Shown: positions 1 through 7,721 of the stretch, piece after piece
How the letters are laid out: each line of letters begins with the position of its first letter
Position numbering within the stretch: position 1 is the first letter of the stretch
Source: CAZDME01 sp964506785 [NCBI: uncultured bacterium]
Lineage (GTDB): Bacteria; CAZDME01; JAYEMH01
Assembly: GCA_964506785.1 (NCBI GenBank)
Contig: CAZDME010000038.1
Location: 1 to 13,867, forward strand
DNA: 13,867 nucleotides
Reading direction: 5' to 3'
Notes under the pieces: generated by a model
Told to the model about the DNA's origin: nothing
Database searches by the model: none
What the model saw: only the letters and a program-made list of their open reading frames with translations
Program-made: the position numbers and the translations under genes

Positions 1-1010
1 CCCACTAAGGGAATTATCTTTGCTCCTTCATAATAATTTGGAGTTGAAAAAAATCGGAGAATAGGCTCCCGTAATATTGACATTCCAATTACCGCCGGGA
101 TGCATAAAATCAGAAAATATCGTGTTCCTGAGGCGACAAATTCCTTGCTTATTTTCTCGCCTTGATTTTCCCAGATGATTATTGAAAGCGGATTAAATGC
201 CAGCGCAAACAAAGAAGTGATAAACAATATGCTGTTCTGCGAAATGGCATAGCTGATTGAATAAATACCGACCTCTTTTGCTTCTCGAAAGAATTCGAGC
301 ATATAGCGGTCGGAAAGGCTCAAAATCCAGGCGGCTAAACTGCCGATTACTAAGGGAAAACTATACTTTGCCATTTCCAGCGCCGATTCATAGGGAATAC
401 CCTTATTTATTTTCCTTATTTTCCCTACCGCCATCTTCCAAAGAAAAGGCAAAGCCAAACCGGCGCTTAAAACGATTCCCCAGAGTAATCCCCCTAATCC
501 AAAATGAAAAAAGACGATAAGTGATATGCCAAAAATAAAGCCGGCCAGCCTTATCCAGATAGAAAAACCGCTATACCAGTTTATCTGGCGCCTTATTTTT
601 AGAAAATTTAATAATATGGTGAAAAGAGAGCTGAAAATATAGACAATTATTCCGATTTCAAGAAGATTAAAAAGATTCTCCGGGATTCGTTTCTTTAGAA
701 AAACGATAGCGCTTAAGAAAATTAAAGATGTTACAAAAAGGGTCAAAAAAGTCAGCTTTAGTATCAACGCGGAAAATTCTTCTCTTTTCCCTTTTTTCTC
801 GTAAGCGGGGTAAAACCTTGAAATTGAAAGGCCAACCCAGCCGCCAACTATGGTTAAAATAGAAACAACCCCTATCGCCAGAACATAACTTCCATAATCA
901 GACGGAGGAAATAAACGGGTAAGAATAGGCAGGCTTATCACCGTCACTATGGAGGGAATAATTTTTGCCGGAAAATACTGTCCTATATCCTTAAAAAGTT
1001 TTCTAATCAT
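1..1010 (-). CDS. Wzx/RfbX-type polysaccharide flippase (partial, 3' end outside window)
   Basis: The reading frame is open from ATG at 1010 to the window edge (336 codons, no stop). The product is very hydrophobic, with successive membrane helices at about residues 15-30, 42-60, 85-105, 117-136, 155-180, 215-232, 255-275 and 298-312. The first helix is followed by TRLFPPSDYGSY (31-42), matching the TRLxxPxxYG signature after TM1 of the polysaccharide-transport (MOP) superfamily, and SDRY at 233-236 is typical of mid-protein loops there. Family members flip lipid-linked saccharide units across the inner membrane for O-antigen, capsule or exopolysaccharide synthesis; the substrate here is unknown. 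The gene follows the rpoD terminator, so it probably belongs to a separate unit. No SD lies at normal distance: the only AGGAGGG is 21 bases upstream, inside the terminator stem. The start is supported by the N-terminus abutting TM1. Confidence 0.85.
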   Translation of the reverse strand, partial: MIRKLFKDIGQYFPAKIIPSIVTVISLPILTRLFPPSDYGSYVLAIGVVSILTIVGGWVGLSISRFYPAYEKKGKREEFSALILKLTFLTLFVTSLIFLSAIVFLKKRIPENLFNLLEIGIIVYIFSSLFTILLNFLKIRRQINWYSGFSIWIRLAGFIFGISLIVFFHFGLGGLLWGIVLSAGLALPFLWKMAVGKIRKINKGIPYESALEMAKYSFPLVIGSLAAWILSLSDRYMLEFFREAKEVGIYSISYAISQNSILFITSLFALAFNPLSIIIWENQGEKISKEFVASGTRYFLILCIPAVIGMSILREPILRFFSTPNYYEGAKIIPLV

Positions 1011-1020
1011 AGTGAATAGT

Positions 1021-1047
1021 AAAAAAAACAACCCTCCTTGAGAGTTG
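1021..1047 (-). terminator. Rho-independent terminator after rpoD
   Basis: Read on the minus strand, bases 1047-1029 form an 8-bp stem (CAACTCTC / GAGGGTTG, one G-U pair) with a three-base loop, immediately followed by eight T (1028-1021). It lies 63 bases after the rpoD stop codon and should end the cvpA-nif3-dnaG-rpoD transcript. The short loop is slightly tight, but stem plus T8 is a classic intrinsic terminator. Confidence 0.8.
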
Positions 1048-1109
1048 CCGTTAAAGCTCTTCTATTCTTAAGGTTTCTTTACTGGGAATTGTTTTGGCTG
1101 AATTTGCCG

Positions 1110-2834
1110 CTACAGAAATTCTTTGAGTCTTTTACTGCGGGTCGGGTGGCGCAGTTTTTTTAGGGCCTTTACTTCTATCTGTCTTACTCTTTCCCGGGTA
1201 ACCTTGAAAATATCTCCGACTTCCTCCAATGTCCGGGGATAGCCGTCACCGATTCCAAAACGCAGCCGCAGGACTTTTTCTTCCTTTTCCGTCAGGGTAG
1301 TCAAAATCTTCTGCATTTGATCCTGGAGCATCTGCGAAGCCGTTGCCCAGGCCGGAGAAATAGCTGATTCATCTTCGATAAAATCGCCAAAATGAGTGTC
1401 GCCTTCTTTACCGATCGGCGTTTCTAAAGATATGGGGTGCTGGGCAATTTTCAAAATACCCCTGACTTTCTCTGCGGTAATATCCATCTTCTTAGCTGTT
1501 TCTTCTGAAGTAGGATTGCGGCCCAATTTCTGCACCAGATGTTTTGAAGCCCGGGAAATTTTATTCATTGTTTCAATCATATGAACCGGAATGCGAATGG
1601 TTCTCGCCTGGTCAGCAATGGCCCGGGTAATCGCCTGGCGGATCCACCAGGTGGCATAAGTAGAAAATTTAAAGCCTTTTTTGTATTCAAATTTATCTAC
1701 CGCCTTCATCAAACCGATGTTCCCTTCCTGGATAAGGTCTAAAAAAGTTAATCCCCGGTTAACATATTTTTTGGCAATACTTACTACTAAACGCAGATTA
1801 GCTTCGACTAAATCCCGTTTGGCTCTGATAACGGCAAATTCCTTTGTTCTTACTTCTTTAGCCTGTTTTCTAAATTTGTCTAAGGGCGTTTTTAAATCTA
1901 ATTCAACCCGGCGTAACTTCCGAGCGTGTACGGAAAACACTTTATTCAATTCGTGGAATTGCTTGATATCTATTTTGTATCTCCGCTTGATTATCTTCCG
2001 GGTAATCTTCCTTTTTTTAAGCTGTTCCGTCAAAAAAATAAATTCTTTGGGGGTAAGCTTCCGTTCTTTAAATATTCTGGCAAATTGTTTTTCTTCCTTT
2101 TGTATTCTAAATTCCTGCAGGCCGATTTTTACGACAATCCGATTAATGTGATACTGCCTTAGCTTAAACTGATTTATAATTTCAATCGCTTTTGAATGCC
2201 AGTCATCGAAATAATGCTCATAGCGGATTCTATCTTCCTGCGACAATCTTTTACGGGAAAGTTTTTTCTGATAAAAAAGCATTTGCCTTTCCGCCGATTT
2301 TACCTGTTGCAATAATTTTGGAAGATTCCGTAAAAATTTTCTCTTTGCCTTTGGGGTTTCAATTTTGCAATATTCTTCTAAATTGATTTTTTTCTTTACA
2401 ATCTTCTCTCCTAATGATTTTACCTCTTTAATGGATAGATTCGTGCCGACTACTGCCTGCCGAAGACTCTCTTCTGCGTCTTCAATTTTTTTAGCTAAAT
2501 TTATTTCCTGATCCCTGGTTAGAAGAGGGATACGCCCCATTTGCCTGAGATAAATCTTTACCGGATCCTCAACCGCCGGAACTTCGCCAATAAGCTTCTC
2601 CGGCAGCAGCTCTATTTTTTTTCTTCCTTCCAAAACAACCGAATCTACTACTTCAATATTAAGACTGTCTAACATCATTAAGATGTTATCCATCTCATCG
2701 GATGAACTAATCTCTTCGGGAAGCAAATTATTGACTTCTTCGTAAGTCAGATGTCCTTTCTGCTTGCCTAAAGAGATAAGTTTTTTTATCTCTTCGCCTT
2801 TCCTGCTGATATTTTTTTTTGTCCGTTTCTTCAT
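1110..2834 (-). CDS. rpoD: RNA polymerase primary sigma factor RpoD (sigma-70/sigma-A)
   Basis: Primary sigma factor that directs RNA polymerase core to housekeeping promoters; 574 residues. Region 1.1-like sequence occupies about 14-65. Region 1.2 ([11 protein letters not shown], from 90) follows, then a very basic non-conserved spacer of roughly 200 residues (about 130-335). Region 2 starts near 340 and includes [20 protein letters not shown] (393-412) for -10 melting and recognition. Region 3 starts near 418. Region 4.2 ([20 protein letters not shown], 535-554) carries the -35-binding helix-turn-helix. Region 1.1 together with the RpoD-type region 2 argues for the primary rather than an alternative sigma factor. 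The ATG at 2834 is six bases after the dnaG stop, with AAAGGT spanning that stop, so translation is probably coupled. The consensus promoters in this window (TTGACA/TATAAT) suit such a sigma factor. Confidence 0.97.
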   Translation of the reverse strand: MKKRTKKNISRKGEEIKKLISLGKQKGHLTYEEVNNLLPEEISSSDEMDNILMMLDSLNIEVVDSVVLEGRKKIELLPEKLIGEVPAVEDPVKIYLRQMGRIPLLTRDQEINLAKKIEDAEESLRQAVVGTNLSIKEVKSLGEKIVKKKINLEEYCKIETPKAKRKFLRNLPKLLQQVKSAERQMLFYQKKLSRKRLSQEDRIRYEHYFDDWHSKAIEIINQFKLRQYHINRIVVKIGLQEFRIQKEEKQFARIFKERKLTPKEFIFLTEQLKKRKITRKIIKRRYKIDIKQFHELNKVFSVHARKLRRVELDLKTPLDKFRKQAKEVRTKEFAVIRAKRDLVEANLRLVVSIAKKYVNRGLTFLDLIQEGNIGLMKAVDKFEYKKGFKFSTYATWWIRQAITRAIADQARTIRIPVHMIETMNKISRASKHLVQKLGRNPTSEETAKKMDITAEKVRGILKIAQHPISLETPIGKEGDTHFGDFIEDESAISPAWATASQMLQDQMQKILTTLTEKEEKVLRLRFGIGDGYPRTLEEVGDIFKVTRERVRQIEVKALKKLRHPTRSKRLKEFL

Positions 2835-2840
2835 TTACCT

Positions 2841-4595
2841 TTACCGTGCTTTGACAACATTCTGATATTCGCTGAGAAGCCTTCTTATAGTCTCATCTTC
2901 GCCCTTAGCTTCAGCCAGCTTTATCTCTTTTTCCAATTCCTTCTGTCGTTTCAATCTTTTTCTTTTCTTTATATACTCAAGGCAATCCCTTAGTGCCTTT
3001 GCTTCATCGTGAAAAACAGTTTTATTTAAAATGATAAAAGTCAGGATATCGCGGGTTTTTTCCTCAGGGAGAAAATTAATCAGCGATTTGCTTGAAGGTA
3101 ATTTATCATCCCGGCCATAGCGCCAGATAAATTCGGCAATTTGCCGTAAATTACCGTCATAGAAATCGCTTGGTTCTATCTCTTTTTTAACCTCATCCAG
3201 GATATCTTCCTTTTCGAAAATTAACTTGATCAGGCTTCCTTCGGCATCAAGCGAAAAATTCGGAAAAACTCCCTCGGGAGCTGCCAGCGGTTTTCCTCTC
3301 TGGGAAAGCTTATTAAACTCCTCCATTACATCGCTTTCTTCTATGTTGAGACGCTCTGATATCTGTTTAATCATCTCCCGCCTGGCAATGCTATTTTCAA
3401 CCAATTTAACCCAGGGGAGCATTCCCTCGACAACAGCCACTTTACCGTTAAGATTTTTAACGTCGCACAGGTTCAGAAGCCTCTCCAGATTATATTCAAA
3501 AAATCCCTTGGCTTCATTGACGGCGGCAAGAAAAGCCGCTTTTCCGTTCTTCCTGATAAATTCATCCGGATCAAACCCATCCTTCAATGACACAATCCGC
3601 ACTTGAAGCTGCTCTCGAAGCAAAAGTTCTATTCCTCTCAAGGTGGCCGCTGTTCCGGCGGCATCCGGGTCATAAACCAGAATAACCTCTTTGGCCAACC
3701 TCCTGAGTGCGCGAACCTGCCCTTCGGTAAAAGAGGTGCCTGAAGAAGAAACTACATTGGTTATGCCGGCTTGATAAAGCGAGATAAAATCAAGATAGCC
3801 TTCCACGACTAAAGCGCTGCCGGACTTGCGGATATCGTCTTTAGCAAAATTAAGCCCATAAAGAACGGCGCTTTTTTTAAAAACAGGCGTCTCGGGTGAA
3901 TTAAGATATTTTGGCTGGGTATCATCCAATACCCGCCCGCCAAAGGCAATCACCCGGCCGGTAACATCAAAAATAGGAAAGATAATTCTTTTCCGGAAAT
4001 AATCGAAATATCCCTCTTCATTCATCCGGGGGGAAATTAAACCGGCTCTTTCTAAAAGGGATAAAGATATCTTTTTCTGCTGGGCCGCCAGACATAAACC
4101 GTCCCTTTTCAAAGGGGCATAGCCTAAACGCATCTTTTCTATGGTGCTTTTCCGAATCTGCCGTTTCTCTAAATATGACAGGGCAATTTGCCCTTCCCTC
4201 GTTTCTTTAAGGCAATGCGCAAAATAATGACTGGCCGTTTCATTGAGGTCTAAGATAGACCGGGCTAACCCGGAGTTCTGTCCGGAAGCAAAAAAACTCT
4301 TGGAGATGCTAATCCCTTTTTTCTCAGCCAGAACCTTTACCGATTCTCCAAAACTCATTTGATTATACTTCATTAAAAATGAGAAGATATTGCCGCCTAC
4401 CCCGCAGCCAAAACAATGAAAAATTTGCTTATCGGGGTTTACATAGAAAGAGGCGGTCTTTTCGCTATGGAAAGGGCAAAGGGCTTTAAAATTCCGGCCT
4501 GATTTTTTTAATTGAACGTGGCCGGAGATAACCTCAACGATATCGTTTTGGTCCTGAATTTTTTGAATTAAATCATCGGGAATACGGCCACCCAT
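2841..4595 (-). CDS. dnaG: DNA primase DnaG
   Basis: Synthesises the RNA primers for chromosomal replication at the fork, together with the replicative helicase; 584 residues, a usual length. The N-terminal CHC2 zinc-binding domain shows CPFH (Cys40, His43) and CFGC (Cys61, Cys64). The central RNA polymerase/TOPRIM core has FGGRVLDD (218-225), the acidic EGYLD motif (265-269) and the metal-binding DPDAAG (309-314). About 440-584 is a helical, highly charged region equivalent to the helicase-interaction domain. The ATG at 4595 is one base after the stop codon of the NIF3-family gene, and the SD (AAGGAAG) lies inside that gene's last codons. Adjacency to rpoD is the conserved core of the bacterial macromolecular-synthesis operon. 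Confidence 0.97.
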   Translation of the reverse strand: MGGRIPDDLIQKIQDQNDIVEVISGHVQLKKSGRNFKALCPFHSEKTASFYVNPDKQIFHCFGCGVGGNIFSFLMKYNQMSFGESVKVLAEKKGISISKSFFASGQNSGLARSILDLNETASHYFAHCLKETREGQIALSYLEKRQIRKSTIEKMRLGYAPLKRDGLCLAAQQKKISLSLLERAGLISPRMNEEGYFDYFRKRIIFPIFDVTGRVIAFGGRVLDDTQPKYLNSPETPVFKKSAVLYGLNFAKDDIRKSGSALVVEGYLDFISLYQAGITNVVSSSGTSFTEGQVRALRRLAKEVILVYDPDAAGTAATLRGIELLLREQLQVRIVSLKDGFDPDEFIRKNGKAAFLAAVNEAKGFFEYNLERLLNLCDVKNLNGKVAVVEGMLPWVKLVENSIARREMIKQISERLNIEESDVMEEFNKLSQRGKPLAAPEGVFPNFSLDAEGSLIKLIFEKEDILDEVKKEIEPSDFYDGNLRQIAEFIWRYGRDDKLPSSKSLINFLPEEKTRDILTFIILNKTVFHDEAKALRDCLEYIKKRKRLKRQKELEKEIKLAEAKGEDETIRRLLSEYQNVVKAR

Positions 4596-4596
4596 A

Positions 4597-5556
4597 TTAC
4601 TTCCTTCTTATTCGTTCAAAGCCGGAACAATTTAAAATATTCAGTTTGCCTTTTTTCTCTATTTTATCTAAAATTAGATTCAGCCCAATTGAATCACTGG
4701 ACATATGTCCGGCAATAATCACATTAAGATGATTCTTTTCTGCCTCTTTGAGGTTTTCTTCTTTAATGTGCATACCTATAATAGTGCCTACTCCCGCTTC
4801 GACCAGTTTACTCATGGCCGTTTTAGGGCCGCCGGTGCCGCCGGTCATATCGACCAAAATTTTCCCCGCTTTATTCTCTGCGTTTCCAGAGACGATTTTT
4901 GGCTGGGCAAGATGATTTTTTATCTGCAGTTTATACTCTGGAAGTTCCTTTAAAACGGCAATAACATCCTTTAATTTGTCGCAGTGACGCTTTTTAAATA
5001 TTTTCTGCAAAAATAAAGTAACCAGATTATCGGCCGGGGTATGAATACACATTAAAGGGACGTTTAAAAGCTGGGCGGCCGCTACGGTTCTCATGTGATT
5101 TACCGGGAGCAGCCCTCTTTCTACCTCTTTAATCCTTCCGCCCATTATACCCTCGGCGACATTAATCGGGACGCCAAATTTATGAAGAATATCGATTTGC
5201 ACCGGCATCACTTCAGATAAAGCGGCTAAGGCTTTCCCTTCGGGATGATGAGAGAGGACTAAATCAATCTTTTTTCCCTTCTTTTTTAAAATTTCGGCTA
5301 AAAGGAGCTCTCCTACCTCGATATCAATACCCACCATAAGATTCTTGACAACCGTTTTTTCCCCTCCATTTAAAATGCGGGTATCGCTAAAAGGGTTCCA
5401 CAGTTTTTCTAAGTCAAAGGCATCCTTATCTTCTTTATCCATTTTTTCATATTTCTTTTTAAGTTCGGCTAATTCTTTCTTTACCTTTTCCTTGCCCCGG
5501 GGATCAGCCTCGATACCGGCTTCTACGGCTATTTGATAGATTTGTTTAATTTCCAT
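4597..5556 (-). CDS. NIF3-family (NGG1p-interacting factor 3-like) metal-binding protein
   Basis: 319-residue probably cytosolic protein of the NIF3/DUF34 superfamily, a dinuclear-metal fold. The family is linked in some bacteria to metal insertion or GTP cyclohydrolase-like activity; no function is settled. Visible family landmarks are SHHPEG (102-107), HTPAD (172-176), GMHIKEE (261-267) and GHMSSD (283-288), corresponding to the usual HHP, HTxxD and C-terminal H/E metal-ligand regions. The N-terminal 60 residues are charged and helical and lack the WDNVGL motif of canonical members, so this is a divergent branch. The ATG at 5556 has a strong SD (AAAGGAGG, six-base spacing) and overlaps the end of cvpA by 28 bases. 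In Firmicutes a NIF3 gene (yqfO) also sits near dnaG-rpoD, but downstream of rpoD. Confidence 0.85.
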   Translation of the reverse strand: MEIKQIYQIAVEAGIEADPRGKEKVKKELAELKKKYEKMDKEDKDAFDLEKLWNPFSDTRILNGGEKTVVKNLMVGIDIEVGELLLAEILKKKGKKIDLVLSHHPEGKALAALSEVMPVQIDILHKFGVPINVAEGIMGGRIKEVERGLLPVNHMRTVAAAQLLNVPLMCIHTPADNLVTLFLQKIFKKRHCDKLKDVIAVLKELPEYKLQIKNHLAQPKIVSGNAENKAGKILVDMTGGTGGPKTAMSKLVEAGVGTIIGMHIKEENLKEAEKNHLNVIIAGHMSSDSIGLNLILDKIEKKGKLNILNCSGFERIRRK

Positions 5557-6233
5557 TCGTCTCCTCCTTTTCGTAATTGCCTTAACTCTTTAATTTTCTG
5601 CGGAATAAAGTTTTCTTTATCCTCAGCTAAATCATCTAGAAAATCCTGGTAGATAGTTAAAGAAGGGGTATCTTTAAGCTGGTCGACCTTTTCTTTGCTG
5701 ATAAAAGTGCCGATAGAATCAATATGAGGCGATATTCCTCTTCCGGGAAAAATCGCAACCAACCTTTCATAGACTTTTAGCGAATGACGCAAAATCCATC
5801 CGGAAAGGTTGGAACGATAAACTTGCATATTTACAGCCAGCGGCAGGTTAATTTTTAAAATCAGGACTAAAATTAAAGCTGTAATTATCAACCCTCGGCC
5901 TAAACCGAAAAGGGCTCCGCCCAGGCGGTTACCGACAGTCAAGGTAACGTGCCGGGCGCTAAAAAAAGTAATAAGGCGTCCCAGGATAGAAAAAATAAAA
6001 ATTACCGCCAGCAGTACAATAATAAAAACTGCCGCTTTATTTTCAACCAGAGGCAAATCCCATCGGGTTTCGATAGATTTAATGATATTGCTTTGATAAT
6101 AGGTAGCTAAAAGCAGCCCAAGGACAACACCTATGACTGAAAAAACTTCTCTAATCAAGCCTTTGCGAAAACCCAAAAAGGTACTCACCGCTGCCAAACC
6201 AATTATTGCATAATCAAGAAAGTTTAGGTCCAT
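5529..6233 (-). CDS. cvpA: CvpA family inner-membrane protein
   Basis: 234-residue membrane protein of the CvpA/colicin V production family, whose molecular role is poorly defined (needed for colicin V export and envelope homeostasis in enterobacteria). Four hydrophobic helices are visible at about 8-25, 30-47, 67-88 and 111-130. GFRKGLIREVF (21-31), between the first two, is the family's characteristic basic motif, and GNRLGGALFGLGRG precedes the fourth helix. The C-terminal 80 residues are soluble and charged. The ATG at 6233 is preceded by GAGG within a purine-rich leader, and an extended -10 promoter lies about 25 bases upstream, making this the first gene of the cvpA-nif3-dnaG-rpoD unit. 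Its 3' end overlaps the NIF3-family gene by 28 bases in a different frame. Confidence 0.88.
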   Translation of the reverse strand: MDLNFLDYAIIGLAAVSTFLGFRKGLIREVFSVIGVVLGLLLATYYQSNIIKSIETRWDLPLVENKAAVFIIVLLAVIFIFSILGRLITFFSARHVTLTVGNRLGGALFGLGRGLIITALILVLILKINLPLAVNMQVYRSNLSGWILRHSLKVYERLVAIFPGRGISPHIDSIGTFISKEKVDQLKDTPSLTIYQDFLDDLAEDKENFIPQKIKELRQLRKGGDEWKLNKSIK

Positions 6234-6255
6234 ATCCCCATCCTCACTGCCCAGG

Positions 6256-6282
6256 ATTATATCATAAAAACAGCATAGAAAG
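6256..6282 (-). promoter_or_regulatory. Putative extended -10 promoter for cvpA-nif3-dnaG-rpoD
   Basis: Minus-strand TATAAT occupies 6261-6256 and is preceded by TGA, giving the extended -10 form TGNTATAAT. No good -35 is seen; the nearest, TTGCTT about 19 bases upstream, is weak, as extended -10 promoters tolerate. The predicted start of transcription would be near 6249, leaving a leader of about 15 bases before the cvpA ATG. It lies in the 125-base gap after mtaB, the largest break between these two gene groups. Confidence 0.55.
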
Positions 6283-6358
6283 CAAATTTACTTATTCTCA
6301 AGACAGAGCCTTCTTTTGTAAAAGTTATTCAGGATGCGTTTTCTCCTGCCATTCAAGG

Positions 6359-7648
6359 TTACATATAAGACAATTTTAGCTGATTCCCCGGATGAACTTT
6401 AACCAGGTGGTTGATTAAAGAAGCCTTTCCGGGAAAACTAAGGCGGAAATAATTTCTGGTCAATCCGGTCAAATTTCCGTCTTTATCCTTTTTCTCTACC
6501 AGAATCTCCAGCGCTTTGTCTTTTTGAGCGGCCCAATATTTCTCTTTTAGCTTTTTAGCTAACTGGTGTAATTCCTGACTGCGCCTTTTCTTTATTGCCA
6601 GCGGGACTTGTCCGGAAAAATCAGCCGCCGGAGTTAGCTCTCTTGGCGAGAAGGTGAAAATGTGCAAATGGGTAAATCCTATTTTTTTCACTAAATCTTT
6701 GGTTTTTTGAAAATGCCTCTCTTTTTCTCCCGGGAAGCCAACCATAACATCGGTGCTAAAGGTCGCTTGAGGGATTCGCGCTTTAATTTTCTTGATTAGG
6801 CTTTGATATTGACTCCGGTTATAGGTTCTTCCCATCCGGGAAAGAATCTCGTCGTCACCGCTTTGCAGCGAAATGTGAAAATGGGGACAAACCTTTTGGC
6901 TACCGGCAATCTGCTCGATTAATGCGGGGCTCAATTCACCCGGTTCTAAAGAACTAAGCCGGACTCTCAATAATCCATCTTTCTCCTCTAATTCCTGTAA
7001 AACCTCAGCTAAATTACTTTGGGGCTTCAAGTCTTGCCCGTAAGAGCCCAGGCGGATTCCGGTTAAAACCACTTCTTTAAATCCATGTTTTAAAAGCCGC
7101 TTGATTTCTTCTTTTACTTCAACCTTGGACCGGCTTATCATCTCTCCCCGTACCCGCGGCACCAGGCAATAACGGCAACGGGCATTACAGCCATCCTGGA
7201 TTTTAACAAAAGCCCGGGTGTGGTTATAAAATCGTTCAACCTTTAAATTTTCCCAGCTGGTTCGCTTTTTATTATCAGAGACGGCAATCTCTTTTTTCCC
7301 GCTTGTTAAGGCCTTTTTAAATAAACTGAAAATCTGTGCTTTTTCCGGATTTCCCGCCAATAAAATAACCCCGGGAAAATCGGCTAATAATTCCGGCTGC
7401 CGCTGGACCAGGCAACCGGTAAGTACGATTTTCGCCCGGGGGTTAAATCTTCTTGCCTGCCGGATAGCATACTTCGATTCCTTATCGGCTTTGGCCGTAA
7501 CCGTGCAGGTATTAATAAGGTAAACATCGGCTTTCCCTTTGAAGGGAACAAGGGAAAAATCATCCTTTAGAAATTCGCCGACAATGGCTTCGGTATCGTA
7601 TTGATTAACTTTGCACCCTAACGTATAACTGGCTATCTTCAGATTCAT
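6359..7648 (-). CDS. mtaB: tRNA (N6-threonylcarbamoyladenosine-37) C2-methylthiotransferase MtaB
   Basis: Radical-SAM iron-sulfur enzyme that converts t6A37 to ms2t6A in ANN-decoding tRNAs, supporting decoding accuracy; 429 residues from the ATG at 7648. The N-terminal UPF0004 domain has the three cluster cysteines in TLGCKVNQYD (Cys12), INTCTV (Cys48) and LTGCLVQ (Cys79). The radical-SAM CxxxCxxC is CNARCRYC (Cys154, Cys158, Cys161). A C-terminal TRAM-like segment covers about the last 60 residues. TLGCKVNQYD with a CxxxCxxCLVPRVRG core fits the MtaB (YqeV) branch rather than MiaB or RimO. The frame is open upstream to a TTG at 7660, but the ATG at 7648 has GAAGG about five bases upstream and begins just before the conserved core. 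The gene sits directly after dnaJ, from which it is separated by a heptamer array, and is probably the last gene of the heat-shock transcript. Confidence 0.93.
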   Translation of the reverse strand: MNLKIASYTLGCKVNQYDTEAIVGEFLKDDFSLVPFKGKADVYLINTCTVTAKADKESKYAIRQARRFNPRAKIVLTGCLVQRQPELLADFPGVILLAGNPEKAQIFSLFKKALTSGKKEIAVSDNKKRTSWENLKVERFYNHTRAFVKIQDGCNARCRYCLVPRVRGEMISRSKVEVKEEIKRLLKHGFKEVVLTGIRLGSYGQDLKPQSNLAEVLQELEEKDGLLRVRLSSLEPGELSPALIEQIAGSQKVCPHFHISLQSGDDEILSRMGRTYNRSQYQSLIKKIKARIPQATFSTDVMVGFPGEKERHFQKTKDLVKKIGFTHLHIFTFSPRELTPAADFSGQVPLAIKKRRSQELHQLAKKLKEKYWAAQKDKALEILVEKKDKDGNLTGLTRNYFRLSFPGKASLINHLVKVHPGNQLKLSYM

Positions 7649-7663
7649 TATTGCCTTCAATTT

Positions 7664-7719
7664 TTCCGTCTTCTGTTTTCTGTCTTCCGTCCTCTGTCTT
7701 CCGTCTTCTGTTTTCTGTT
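7664..7719 (-). repeat. Heptamer tandem array, 8 units, in the dnaJ-mtaB gap
   Basis: Eight contiguous 7-bp units with no slippage. On the plus strand they are TTCCGTC, TTCTGTT, TTCTGTC, TTCCGTC, CTCTGTC, TTCCGTC, TTCTGTT, TTCTGTT, a consensus of TTCYGTY (minus strand RACRGAA). The array begins two bases after the dnaJ stop codon and ends 15 bases before the mtaB ATG, so it fills nearly the whole spacer. All variation is transition-type (C/T) at fixed positions. It has no dyad symmetry and no SD. Confidence 0.95.
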
Positions 7720-7721
7720 AT

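Noticed and set aside
257-520. Plus-strand 87-residue open frame at the window start
   Set aside because: It lies antisense to the flippase frame, which is continuous from 1010 to 1 with membrane helices and family motifs. The plus frame is a basic, proline-rich shadow.
1681-2151. Plus-strand 156-residue open frame
   Set aside because: It is antisense to the low-complexity, Lys/Glu-rich spacer of rpoD, which generates Phe/Leu-rich shadows. No initiation signal or family motif is seen.
6316-6345. Weak hairpin after mtaB (CAGGA, nine bases, TCCTG) as a terminator
   Set aside because: It has only five pairs and is followed by AATAACTTTT rather than a T-run. Not strong enough to call.
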